DNA of 64,000 nt. It comes from Clostridia bacterium (lineage in GTDB: Bacteria > Bacillota > Clostridia > Christensenellales > Borkfalkiaceae). Within the stretch, counting starts at the first letter, position 1. Each line of letters begins with the position of its first letter. The position numbers and the translations under genes were made by a program. This document shows, one piece after another, positions 26,061 through 34,858 of the stretch. The stretch is taken from positions 49,028 through 113,027 of the forward strand of contig JAGAIW010000116.1 in assembly GCA_017626305.1 (NCBI GenBank), given 5' to 3'. Below the pieces are notes generated by a model that worked only from the letters and a program-made list of their open reading frames with translations, was not told the origin of the DNA and searched no databases.

Positions 26061-26122
26061 CGGCATAAAAAACGCAAAGCGGGGAATACTGTATACAAAC
26101 GATTTTTTCGGGAGTGTAACGT

Positions 26123-26269
26123 ATGGGAAAACCGTCCAAAGCCAAAAAAGACAAAGTGCCTAGAATCAGCGAACAGGAATATGCGGAGTATCTTTTTTCT
26201 CTGCGTAAGGCAGACGACAAGCCGACAAACGGCGGAGAAGAAAATTCTAAGCTTACGGAGTCGCAATAA
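26123..26269 (+). CDS. Small basic hypothetical protein
   Basis: 48 residues beginning MGKPSKAKKDKVPRISEQEY. GGGAGTG lies eight bases upstream. A lysine-rich start, a short helix (EYAEYLFSLRK) and a polar tail. The terminator stem overlaps its stop. It follows spoIVA by 62 bases and could be a sporulation-associated peptide, but only position supports that. Confidence 0.6.
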   Translation: MGKPSKAKKDKVPRISEQEYAEYLFSLRKADDKPTNGGEENSKLTESQ

Positions 26270-26285
26270 CGCGGCTCCGTTTTTC
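26255..26285 (+). terminator. Rho-independent terminator
   Basis: ACGGAG-TCGC...GCG-CTCCGT stem followed by TTTTTCC at the end of the small gene after spoIVA. Confidence 0.75.
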
Positions 26286-26307
26286 CTTATAAAATTGTTG
26301 AAAATAC

Positions 26308-26336
26308 TTGCCATAAGCAAAAGAATGTGCTATAAT
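26308..26336 (+). promoter_or_regulatory. Sigma-A promoter of the hybrid regulator gene
   Basis: TTGCCA (26308-26313), 17-bp spacer, TATAAT (26331-26336). The ATG used is only ten bases past the -10 box, so the mRNA is near-leaderless. Confidence 0.82.
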
Positions 26337-26346
26337 ACGTTTGATT

Positions 26347-27414
26347 ATGATACACGTACTCATTGAAGAAAATTATTCGGACAACAATCGTTTTCACGCG
26401 TTGTTGGACGGCATATCCGCTACGGCAAAGAAAAAACACCTTGACGTTGCGCTGTATAAAACGGTGGATGAAATTGCGCAAGATTGCCGCGTGGCGGTGC
26501 TGATTTGCGCTTCGCTCAAATGGGCGGAAGAGCGTATTGCGCAGCTTTGCCGTCGGAATATCCATCCGTTAATTTTCGGTATGGAGCATTTAAACGTACC
26601 GCACGTGTACAGTAGCGTCGTACCCGATTACGTCCGCGCGGCGTATTCGCTTACCAAATATCTTTTGTCTTTTAACAAGGGGACGACGGCGCTCGTGGGG
26701 TATAACGAAGACTCGCAGCCCGACCGCTCGAAATATACGGGCGTTTATCAGGCGTTGCAAGAAACGGGCGCAACGTGTAAAGTGTTTGAAAACCGCGGCG
26801 ACGTTATGGCGTGTTTAGACCGTTTTGCTGCCGATTGCGAAAACGTAGAGAATATCGTTTGCTGTAACGATAACGTGGCGATTACGCTGTACGTGCGCTA
26901 TCCCCAGCTTTTGTTGAATAGAAAAGTTTGCAGTTTTTCGGGCTTAAAAATTTCAGAATTTTTCGACGAACCCTATCCCGTTTGCCGTATCGATTATTAC
27001 AAGGCGGGAGAACAGCTTGCCGATTTATACACGTTCTTGTGTAAAGGCAAGGATATTTGCGCTACCGCTATGACCTTTGCTATGGACTTCTTTTTAGGAA
27101 CGGAGCGGTTAGAACTCGGCTTTGCGCCGTCTATGCAAACGCAAAGCAAGGAAGAAGTCGATTTTTACGGGGATAAAAACTTACAGGAAATGGAACGTTT
27201 GGATAAAATGCTGTCCGAATGTGACGATACTGACGTGCATATTTTAAGGGGGCTTGCAGACGGCAAGACTTACGAATATATTGCGGAAAGGGAATATCTT
27301 GCCGTCAATACCGTGAAGTATCGCGTGAAAAAAATGCTCTCCACGGCAGGCGCGGACAATAAAAAACAGTTGCTTTCCCTTTTGGAAGAATACCGTATAA
27401 AGTTCAAAAAATAA
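26347..27414 (+). CDS. Hybrid regulator: periplasmic-binding-protein-like sensor with C-terminal LuxR-type HTH
   Basis: 355 residues from the ATG at 26347. Residues 1-265 look like a LacI/type 1 binding-protein sensor without its usual N-terminal HTH: alternating strands and helices, HPLIFGMEHLNVPHVYSSVV, TTALVGYNEDSQPDRSKYTG, ENIVCCNDNVAITLYV. The C-terminal 60 residues form a GerE/LuxR-type HTH (LRGLADGKTYEYIAEREYLA, then VNTVKYRVKKML). No receiver or kinase domain. It sits 84 bases upstream of the DUF5107 and hydrolase genes, so it probably senses a sugar and controls them (inference). Confidence 0.82.
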   Translation: MIHVLIEENYSDNNRFHALLDGISATAKKKHLDVALYKTVDEIAQDCRVAVLICASLKWAEERIAQLCRRNIHPLIFGMEHLNVPHVYSSVVPDYVRAAYSLTKYLLSFNKGTTALVGYNEDSQPDRSKYTGVYQALQETGATCKVFENRGDVMACLDRFAADCENVENIVCCNDNVAITLYVRYPQLLLNRKVCSFSGLKISEFFDEPYPVCRIDYYKAGEQLADLYTFLCKGKDICATAMTFAMDFFLGTERLELGFAPSMQTQSKEEVDFYGDKNLQEMERLDKMLSECDDTDVHILRGLADGKTYEYIAEREYLAVNTVKYRVKKMLSTAGADNKKQLLSLLEEYRIKFKK

Positions 27415-27449
27415 AGTAAAAAAGTAAAAAAATTTGGCTTGTAAACTCT

Positions 27450-27477
27450 TTGGCTTTACTGTATAATAAAAGCAGTA
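27450..27477 (+). promoter_or_regulatory. Probable promoter of the DUF5107 operon
   Basis: TTGGCT (27450-27455) with a 16-bp spacer to TATAAT (27472-27477). The weak -35 box suits activator control by the upstream regulator. Confidence 0.6.
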
Positions 27478-27498
27478 TAGTCAAGGAGTTTTTATACT

Positions 27499-30400
27499 GT
27501 GAGTAAGATTGAGAGAAAGAAGACCGTTATTCCTACGTATCCCGTTGGAAAAGCAGAACCGTTGCCGCTGTTTTTTGAAAAGCGCCCTTATCAAGGCGCA
27601 AGCGGAAAACTGTATCCCATTCCGTATACGTCGGGAATATTCGATAAGAAAGTGGATAAAGAATACGACGGCATTGTTTTAGAAAACGATTACATACGCG
27701 TAACGCTGCTCCCCGAAATCGGCGGTAAAATCCACAGCGCATACGATAAAACGAGCGATTACGATTTTATTTATCATAATAAAGTCATTAAACCCGCTAT
27801 GGTCGGGCTTGCAGGACCTTGGGTTTCGGGCGGTATTGAATTTAACTGGCCGCAGCATCACCGTCCCACGACGTTTATGCCCGTGGACGTTTCCGTAGGG
27901 GAAAACGGTGAAGAAAAATTCGCGTACATGGGCGAAGTTGATTACTTCCACAATATGAAAGGTATGGTCAAGGTTTCCGTTGACGATACACATTCGTATA
28001 TTAAAGCGGAAATTACCGTCTATAACGGTACTTCACAGGCGCATCCGTTTATGTGGTGGGCAAATTTGGCGGTGGAAGTCAACGATAATTACCGTATCGT
28101 ATTCCCGCCCGACGTTGAACACGTCAACGATCACGACCGTCGCGCCGTGTTGGAATGGCCTATCGCTAAGGGCGTATATAAAACGGCACGTCCGTTCGAT
28201 TACGGTGACGGGACGGATATTCATTCTTTCTCTGCCGTCAAAGTGCCTTGTTCCTTCCTTGTTTCCAAAGGACAGTCCGACGCGGAATTTGTCAGCGGTT
28301 ACGACGCTGGTAGAGAGTGCGGTATCGTTACCGTTGCCAACCATCACGTAGCGCCCGGGAAAAAGCTTTGGACGTGGGGAGATAACCGTTTCGGCGCGAA
28401 GTGGTGCGCCAACCTTACCGACGACGGCAGTAAATACGTAGAGCTCATGACGGGCTGCTATACGGATAATCAACCCGACTTTACGTGGATTGCCCCTTAC
28501 GAAACGAAAACGTTTGAACAATACTGGTATCCTATCAAGGATATCGGAGAAGTTAAATGCGCCAACAAAGAAGTGGCGCTCAACGTAGAAAAGGTAGAAA
28601 ACGGAACGTTTATCGGCGTATATTCTACCTGTAAACGTACCTGCGAATTGCGGCTTTACGACGGGGAGAAATCGGTGTTTGAAAAAACGGTGGAAATTTC
28701 CCCTAAAACGCCGTACGTCTATACATGCCCCCTGCATTTGCAGGAAAAAGCCAAATTAACCGTGTGTGAAAAAGACGGGGAAGAGCTGCTTTCCTACGTC
28801 GAATATACCCGTGGGAATAAGAAACCTATTCAGCCTAGACAACCTGCTTTGCCGCCTAAGGATATCGCTACCGTAGAAGAGCTGTATCTCAACGGCAGAC
28901 ACTTGACGCAGTATAAGCACTTTGCCTATCAGCCTAAGGACTATTTTGAAGAAGGTCTTAGACGAGATAGCGGCGACGCGCGTTGTAACGCGGCAATGGG
29001 CGAGTACTGCTTAAATCGCGGTGAATTTGCTAAGGCGGAAGAATATTTTACGAAGGCTATCGAGCGTTTGACGCTCCGTAATCCTAACCCGTACGATACC
29101 GAGCCGTACTATCTTCGCGCGCTTTGCCGTTTCTATCAAGGCAAGCTTACGGCGGCTTACGACGACGCGTATAACGCCGTTTGGTCGTATCCTCAGCGTA
29201 GTGCGGGATATTATTTGCTTGCCAAAATCGACGCTTTGCGCGGGGATACAAAGCAAGCGAAGGAATTTTTACAAAACTCGTTGGAAACCAACGCCAACCA
29301 CCTTTGGGCGAAATACGTTTACGGCTTGTTGACGGATAATCAAAATATCCGCTTGGAAATCGAGAAACAAGACCCGTTGTTCTTTGCAGGCTTGGAAACG
29401 ACTAAAAACGCCGTTCGTTTTGCGTCGGAGTTGATGTCTTTTGGCTTGTACGAACAAGCAAAAGCGTTGTTAAACGACAGTAACGACGGCGCGTTGAAGT
29501 ATTATTATTTGGCGTATATTGCAAAGTTGCAAGGGGATACCGCCGCGGCGGAAGAATACAACTGCAAAGCGGACGCTTGCCCTTGGGCTTACGAATTCCC
29601 TTCGCAAATTGAAAATATTCCCGTGTTACAGGCAGCGAATACGCCCATGGCGCAATACTATTTGGGCTGTATGTATTACCATTTTGAACGCTACGAAGAC
29701 GCTTGCGCGGCGTGGGAATACACGGTGCAAAATATAGAGCTCGCCCCTGCGTATAGAAACTTGTCGCTTGGTTATTTCGATCATTTGAATCAGCCTAAGA
29801 AGGCAAGAGAATGTTTGGAAAAAGCGTATGCGCTCTATTCCGAAAGCGATAGAATTTTCTTTGAGCTTACCCAGCTTTATAAGAGTTTGAACTTGCCTTT
29901 GGCTGAACGCTTGCAGTTCTATGAAAACAATGAAGAAATTGCCTTCCGTCGCGACGATTGCACTTTGCAATATTCCGTGTTGTTGACGCTTACGGGTGAT
30001 TATCAAAAGGCGCGCGAAGTGTTGCAAAACCACCGTTTCCATACCTATGAAGGCGGCGAAGGCAATCTTACGGCGCACCATGCATGGCTGCAATTCTTAA
30101 TCGGTAAACAATTGTATGAAAAGGGCGAGTATGCCGCCGCGCTTGCGGAGCTGGAAAACGGACTTACTTTCCCCGAAAACTACGGTGAAGAAAAGACGTA
30201 TTTCGTCAATGACGCGCCCTTGTATTACACGGCGGCGCTTTGCGCAAAACAACTTGGCGATACGCAAAAGACGGCGGAATATTTAGCGCTTGCCGATGGT
30301 ACGCACGGCGCGCCTACGCTGCATAGCTATTTTCAATGCCTCGCCCGTCAAATGGCAGGCGACGAAGTAGGGGCAAACGAGCTTGCCGATACGCTTGTGC

Positions 30401-30642
30401 AAATGGGTGAAACGCGAATTCAGACGGCGGATATCAACGATTATTACGGCGTCGGTTCGCCCGCATATCCCCCGTTTGGTTACGATATCGTTAAAGCGCA
30501 TACAATCGCGGGAAATATTTTATGCGCCTACGGCTATCTTGCTAAGGGTGATTTGCAAGCGGCGCAAAGCCGTATCAACGAAGTGAAAAAAGCAGATGTT
30601 GCGGATTTTGCCGCAGGACTGTTTGAAAAAATTATCAAATAA
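27499..30642 (+). CDS. DUF5107 / tetratricopeptide protein, carbohydrate-locus component
   Basis: 1047 residues, no signal peptide. Residues 1-350 match the DUF5107 pattern: a beta-rich, mutarotase-like domain with LLPEIGGKIHSAYDK, FNWPQHHRPTTFMPVD and an EQYWYPI end. From about 440 onward come TPR-like repeats (DARCNAAMGEYCLNRGEFAK and many others) to the C-terminus. GTG start with AAGGAG about ten bases upstream; no ATG nearby fits. DUF5107 proteins recur in carbohydrate-utilisation loci of Firmicutes and Bacteroidetes; a glycan-binding or hydrolytic role is likely but not demonstrated here. Followed 11 bases later by a GH5-like enzyme. Confidence 0.85.
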   Translation: MSKIERKKTVIPTYPVGKAEPLPLFFEKRPYQGASGKLYPIPYTSGIFDKKVDKEYDGIVLENDYIRVTLLPEIGGKIHSAYDKTSDYDFIYHNKVIKPAMVGLAGPWVSGGIEFNWPQHHRPTTFMPVDVSVGENGEEKFAYMGEVDYFHNMKGMVKVSVDDTHSYIKAEITVYNGTSQAHPFMWWANLAVEVNDNYRIVFPPDVEHVNDHDRRAVLEWPIAKGVYKTARPFDYGDGTDIHSFSAVKVPCSFLVSKGQSDAEFVSGYDAGRECGIVTVANHHVAPGKKLWTWGDNRFGAKWCANLTDDGSKYVELMTGCYTDNQPDFTWIAPYETKTFEQYWYPIKDIGEVKCANKEVALNVEKVENGTFIGVYSTCKRTCELRLYDGEKSVFEKTVEISPKTPYVYTCPLHLQEKAKLTVCEKDGEELLSYVEYTRGNKKPIQPRQPALPPKDIATVEELYLNGRHLTQYKHFAYQPKDYFEEGLRRDSGDARCNAAMGEYCLNRGEFAKAEEYFTKAIERLTLRNPNPYDTEPYYLRALCRFYQGKLTAAYDDAYNAVWSYPQRSAGYYLLAKIDALRGDTKQAKEFLQNSLETNANHLWAKYVYGLLTDNQNIRLEIEKQDPLFFAGLETTKNAVRFASELMSFGLYEQAKALLNDSNDGALKYYYLAYIAKLQGDTAAAEEYNCKADACPWAYEFPSQIENIPVLQAANTPMAQYYLGCMYYHFERYEDACAAWEYTVQNIELAPAYRNLSLGYFDHLNQPKKARECLEKAYALYSESDRIFFELTQLYKSLNLPLAERLQFYENNEEIAFRRDDCTLQYSVLLTLTGDYQKAREVLQNHRFHTYEGGEGNLTAHHAWLQFLIGKQLYEKGEYAAALAELENGLTFPENYGEEKTYFVNDAPLYYTAALCAKQLGDTQKTAEYLALADGTHGAPTLHSYFQCLARQMAGDEVGANELADTLVQMGETRIQTADINDYYGVGSPAYPPFGYDIVKAHTIAGNILCAYGYLAKGDLQAAQSRINEVKKADVADFAAGLFEKIIK

Positions 30643-30653
30643 GGAGAAAAATC

Positions 30654-31751
30654 ATGAGAGGACAATGGACGAAAGAACAAGCGTGGGAATGGTATAATAA
30701 ACAGCCGTGGATTCGCGGCTTTAACGGTTATCCGTCTAACTGTGTCAACCGTATCGCTATGTGGCAGGCGTATAATCATAAAGAAGTTGCCGAACAAATC
30801 GACTACGAATTTTCGATTGCCGAAAGTATAGGTCTTAACGCCGTTCGCGCCATTATTCAGTTTGAAGTTTGGTGTTTCGAGCACGATTCTTTCATGGCGA
30901 ACTTGGAAGAATATCTCACTCTTGCCGATAAACACGGCATCAAGGTTATGATGTGCTTAGGTAACGACTGTGTCGTGCCGAAAAGCCGTTTCAAACCCGT
31001 CCAGTTCGGTGAACAGCCTGTGGACTGGGGCTATCATAGCGGTATTCGCAAAGGTCAGCACTCTAACGACTTCAAAGAACCCGGCTATCAGCTTATTGAC
31101 GACCCTGCGTATACGCAAAAGTACTACGACATGGTTGACGAGCTTGCCAAAAAATACGGCAAGGACGATAGAGTGCAAATTTGGGACGTATGGAACGAAA
31201 TCGGCAACAGCAACCGCGGCGAAATGAGCGTTGTACACATGGAAAAATTCTTCCAAATTCTTTGGGAAAACGACGTGCAACAGCCCTGCACGGCAGATTG
31301 TTGGAGCTACTGGCACGAAGATAAACACCCCCGTCCTGCGGAAAAACGCGCGTTGGAGCTTTCCGACGTCATCACCTTCCATCAATACGGTTCGTATGAA
31401 GATATGCTACTGATTATCGAACGTCTTGTCAAGGAATACGACAGACCGCTAATCAATAACGAATGGTTAAACCGTATCAAGGGCAACACCGTTCAGGCAA
31501 TTTTCCCGTTGTTCTACTATTTGAAAATCGGTTCGTATCATTGGGGCTTAATGCAAGGCTATTCGCAAACGTTCGAGCCTTGGGAAGTCTTCTATCAAAA
31601 GCAGGATAAAGGGGAATGGTGGATAGACACCACCCGTTGGCAACACGATTTGTACCGTTTCAACGGTCGTCCGTACGATATTAAGGAAATCAACGTAATC
31701 AAACGGTTTACCAAGTTTGCCGATATCCGCGACGGCATTATCAAAGAATAA
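30654..31751 (+). CDS. GH5-like (clan A) glycoside hydrolase, cytoplasmic
   Basis: 365 residues, no signal peptide. (beta/alpha)8-type hydrolase: the acid/base is E182 in WDVWNEIGN and the nucleophile candidate is E270 in LINNEW, with the usual Asn before the first Glu and an HQYG loop between. Related database proteins are often labelled beta-xylanase or cellulase-like, but the specificity cannot be read from sequence. It is co-transcribed with the DUF5107 gene and presumably acts on imported oligosaccharides. Confidence 0.85.
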   Translation: MRGQWTKEQAWEWYNKQPWIRGFNGYPSNCVNRIAMWQAYNHKEVAEQIDYEFSIAESIGLNAVRAIIQFEVWCFEHDSFMANLEEYLTLADKHGIKVMMCLGNDCVVPKSRFKPVQFGEQPVDWGYHSGIRKGQHSNDFKEPGYQLIDDPAYTQKYYDMVDELAKKYGKDDRVQIWDVWNEIGNSNRGEMSVVHMEKFFQILWENDVQQPCTADCWSYWHEDKHPRPAEKRALELSDVITFHQYGSYEDMLLIIERLVKEYDRPLINNEWLNRIKGNTVQAIFPLFYYLKIGSYHWGLMQGYSQTFEPWEVFYQKQDKGEWWIDTTRWQHDLYRFNGRPYDIKEINVIKRFTKFADIRDGIIKE

Positions 31752-31780
31752 TAATGACGTACGCGCGCTCACGCGGAGCG

Positions 31781-31816
31781 ATAGCCCATGGGCTATTTGT
31801 TGTATGCACAACAAAT
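31781..31816. repeat. Back-to-back palindromes after the GH5-like gene
   Basis: Perfect 16-base palindrome ATAGCCCATGGGCTAT (31781-31796) overlapping a perfect stem ATTTGTTGT-ATGC-ACAACAAAT (31795-31816). There is no T-run, so an intrinsic terminator is doubtful; transcript end or protein site are alternatives. Confidence 0.6.
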
Positions 31817-31850
31817 AAAGATATTATCCGCATGACGTCATAGGATAACT

Positions 31851-31925
31851 CGTCATTCTGACGCGTAAGCGGAAGAATCCCAACAATCTTCCCAAACGTC
31901 ATTCTGACCGCAGGGAAGAATCCCA
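31851..31925. repeat. Paired CGTCATTCTGAC...AAGAATCCCA repeats
   Basis: Two units, 31851-31882 and 31897-31925, each running from CGTCATTCTGAC to AAGAATCCCA. They resemble the GTCATTCTGA/AAGAATCC short interspersed palindromes seen in many gut bacterial genomes. They occupy the 365-base gap together with the operator region downstream. Confidence 0.65.
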
Positions 31926-32001
31926 TGGAAGAAAATACGAACTTACGTATGAAGGGATGTTTCACTACGTTGAATATGACGTTTGGAAAAAACACGGAAA
32001 A

Positions 32002-32077
32002 GGTTAAAATTTTCCATACACAGGTTAATTTTATACATTCACAAGTTAACCGAAAAGCATTATTATAGATATATAAT
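32002..32077 (+). promoter_or_regulatory. Triple 21-bp-phased operator with activator-type promoter
   Basis: Direct repeats begin at 32002 (GGTTAAAATTTTCCAT), 32023 (GGTTAATTTTATACAT) and 32044 (AGTTAACCGAAAAGCAT), exactly 21 bp apart. A TATAAT (32072-32077) follows with no recognisable -35 box at the right distance. This layout is typical of AraC-family activators, and the same motif pair occurs at 35965. Drives the gene at 32117 (inferred). Confidence 0.7.
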
Positions 32078-32116
32078 AGCACGATTTATATAAATAAAAT
32101 TTTTTAGGAGGGAAAA

Positions 32117-34729
32117 ATGATTAAATCAATGAAAAAAATAGGTTTAATCGCAAGCTCGTTGGCGCTGTCATGTAGTTTTGCGCTCGGCGTAATGCTTTTG
32201 CCCAGCAGTACGGCACTCGCAGACACTACGGCAACGACAACAACGGTGCAACTGGACACGGCTTCTTTGTTTAAAGGAGATTCGGCGTCGACTATTGCAC
32301 CTGCTACGACGTTTGGGGATTTTACGGCTGTAAAATTAGCTGCACCGTATTTAGTTGTATGGGACGCAGAGCAATCAAAAAACGTTGTTGCGCCTGAAAT
32401 CGAAAACGGTGCGGTTGCTTTTAACGGCGTATTTTCAGGTAAAACGTCAATTGAATACGTTACTGCAAATGCGTGGAGCGGTTTTGCGTTTGACGTTTAT
32501 AATGCAGACGGAACGGACCTTATCTTTAATTTCGTAAGAGTTTGGGCAAACCAAGGCGGAACAAACTATAACGGCGGTTTGGGTTACGTTGGGTATGACG
32601 ACGATGCGCCTGCGGACGCGCAGGGCGGCGACGGTGTTGACGGTGTAAAAAACTATGCGTCGGCAACGACAACTTGGGTAAGCCCGAAAAATACAGCTAG
32701 TCGTCCGTATGCAAATGCCGTTGTGCCTAATTTGAACAAATCCAACGGTAAAGGCGAATTTGTTATTAATGAAGTAGGCGCGGACGATATTTTGAAAATT
32801 GACGTTACGAAGGCAAACTCGAATACGGACGGCGATTGCTCGTTGGGAGAACTTGTTTCTATCCAACTCAATGCCGACGACGCGGACGCTTTGCGTGAAG
32901 GATATACCATTAAATATCGCCATCTTTCCACCGAAACGGATGGTACACAAATAAAACCCGACAACGTTGCGTTGGTTGGTATTATTTCGATTAACGGCGT
33001 ATCGTTTGCTGGTACTACGGTAAATGCAACGGCAAACGTCGCGGTTTCGTATGTTTATGAAGATAACGGCGTTATCGAACTGAATAAGGGCGCAGAGCTT
33101 GGCGCATTTGACGTAGCTTATACCAACAAGAAGGTTGGTTCTTTGAAAGTGGCGGATACGACGGGTACGGCAACGGCAACTGAAACGTTTGCCGATAAAG
33201 ACTACGGCGAATATACGGCTAACGTTTTAGGCAAAGAATATACCGTAAAGGTGGTTGAACCCATTACTACGACGTCTACTTCTATTATTTCTGGTACGGG
33301 CGTTAAGGTTGAACATGCTACGCACACCAAGAGCGATACGCTCAGCTATACGGGTGTAATGGTGACTCCAGATGAAAACGTTGCAAAATTCAACGGTACG
33401 TTCAAAGGCACGAATACGATTGAATATTTGCGTTTGGCTACGTGGGGCGGCGTAGCGTTTGACGTATGCGATACACAAGGTAACCGTATCTTCACTTTAA
33501 TGAATAGATGGAGAGATGGCACGAAATCAAGTATGTCTGCGGCGTATAACGGTATGTACTACATGTACGACGACAATACGGGTAAAACGGTTCAAGCGAC
33601 GTACGTCAATGCGTCTTATAATTTCTTGCCGAATATGCTGATGGAACAAACGGGTGAATTGACGATTATGCCTACGGCAGACGGGGTTAGCTTGTACGCA
33701 AGTAGAACGGACGGCAGCGTTCTTGAATGGGCAACCATTCCTTTGACAACCGAACATAAAGCGGCAATCGCGCAGGGTTATACCTTGCAAATTCGCCGTA
33801 CTGCCAAAGACCTTGACGGATTTAAAACGGACAGCGGGGCAACATGTTTACTTACCGCAATTAACGGCGTATCCCTTGCAAACGAAACGGCTACCTTAGA
33901 CGCGGCAACGGAAACGATTACCGCTGGTCATACCGTAACGGAAGATAAAGTCAACCTTATTCTTGGCGACGAATACGTAAAGCCTACGGCAAAAGTAACC
34001 AAGGCAAGAATGGGCAGTTTCTATCTCAACGATTACGCAATCGAACTTACGGGCAATAACGACGTGGACACCACCAAGGCAGGCGAAACGCAAATCACCG
34101 TTTCCGCGCAACGCGAAAGCCTTAGCTACACCGTAAACGTACAAAAGCTTTCCACCGCGCTCACGGGCGTTTCCATGGAAAACGGCGCTTGGATTCGTGT
34201 AGGCAGCGCAGCCGACAATTCGGATAGGGGCTTAGGGTTCAGAATGCTTGTAAACGCCACGGCGCAAGAAACGTTGAACGCGTACGTAGGCAAAGGCAAA
34301 GCGTACACGGCAGTTCGCTACGGTATGGTAATCATGCCGAAAGCATACGCAGATGAAAATGCGGTTACGGCGGAAAACTTGTTCGGCGCAAGCGCTGCAT
34401 ATACGTGGGCAGGCAAAGAAACGGCGTCCGCTCAAAACGCAAAAATGATTTTGCAAATGGAATCGGCAAACTTGCTTGAAAACGGAACGTTCTTCGGCGC
34501 GATCACGCAAATCCACAACAGCAACGTGAAGAAAGAATTTATCGGCGTGGGCTATATCAAATTACAGCTTGCCGACGGTAGCTTTGAATATTTGGTAATG
34601 GAAAACTATTGTGTTCGTACGGTATACGACGTAGCGCAAATGGCTTACGAAGATGCAACCATAACGGATGCAACCTTCAAAAAATGGTTGCTTGACAACT
34701 ATCTTACGCCTAACGGCTATATAGCATAA
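32117..34729 (+). CDS. Large secreted protein with two lectin-like/Ig-like modules
   Basis: 870 residues. Signal peptide at 1-36 (KKIGLIASSLALSCSFALG, cleavage near ALA-DTT). Two homologous modules follow: about 95-375 and 415-680. Each has a beta-rich lectin-like part with IEY, W-G-AFDV and RVW/RW motifs ending in INGVS, then a short Ig-like segment (ELNKGAELGAFDV in the first). The C-terminal 190 residues form another beta-rich domain (GAWIRVGSAADNSDRGLGFR). There is no LPXTG motif, TM anchor or catalytic motif. The modules are shared with the protein at 36159. Likely glycan binding at the cell surface. AGGAGG lies upstream of the ATG. Confidence 0.85.
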   Translation: MIKSMKKIGLIASSLALSCSFALGVMLLPSSTALADTTATTTTVQLDTASLFKGDSASTIAPATTFGDFTAVKLAAPYLVVWDAEQSKNVVAPEIENGAVAFNGVFSGKTSIEYVTANAWSGFAFDVYNADGTDLIFNFVRVWANQGGTNYNGGLGYVGYDDDAPADAQGGDGVDGVKNYASATTTWVSPKNTASRPYANAVVPNLNKSNGKGEFVINEVGADDILKIDVTKANSNTDGDCSLGELVSIQLNADDADALREGYTIKYRHLSTETDGTQIKPDNVALVGIISINGVSFAGTTVNATANVAVSYVYEDNGVIELNKGAELGAFDVAYTNKKVGSLKVADTTGTATATETFADKDYGEYTANVLGKEYTVKVVEPITTTSTSIISGTGVKVEHATHTKSDTLSYTGVMVTPDENVAKFNGTFKGTNTIEYLRLATWGGVAFDVCDTQGNRIFTLMNRWRDGTKSSMSAAYNGMYYMYDDNTGKTVQATYVNASYNFLPNMLMEQTGELTIMPTADGVSLYASRTDGSVLEWATIPLTTEHKAAIAQGYTLQIRRTAKDLDGFKTDSGATCLLTAINGVSLANETATLDAATETITAGHTVTEDKVNLILGDEYVKPTAKVTKARMGSFYLNDYAIELTGNNDVDTTKAGETQITVSAQRESLSYTVNVQKLSTALTGVSMENGAWIRVGSAADNSDRGLGFRMLVNATAQETLNAYVGKGKAYTAVRYGMVIMPKAYADENAVTAENLFGASAAYTWAGKETASAQNAKMILQMESANLLENGTFFGAITQIHNSNVKKEFIGVGYIKLQLADGSFEYLVMENYCVRTVYDVAQMAYEDATITDATFKKWLLDNYLTPNGYIA

Positions 34730-34744
34730 AAAGGGGGTGCGGTT

Positions 34745-34858
34745 ATGAAAAAGTATACAGAACTGGAATGGAAAATCGTTTTAATAGACGACGCTGACGT
34801 AATCACCGCATCAGGTGAAGACGAAGAAGGTATGTTCCGTACGGACATTTTCTTCTAA
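34745..34858 (+). CDS. Small peptide, 37 residues
   Basis: Starts at the ATG at 34745 with GGGGGTG seven bases upstream and ends just before a terminator. The sequence begins MKKYTELEWKIVLIDD and contains DVITASGEDEEG. Short Clostridial peptides with a KKY start and a D-V-I-T-A-S core are common in my recollection, but they have no settled function. It lies 15 bases after the secreted-protein gene and is probably in the same transcript. Confidence 0.6.
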   Translation: MKKYTELEWKIVLIDDADVITASGEDEEGMFRTDIFF

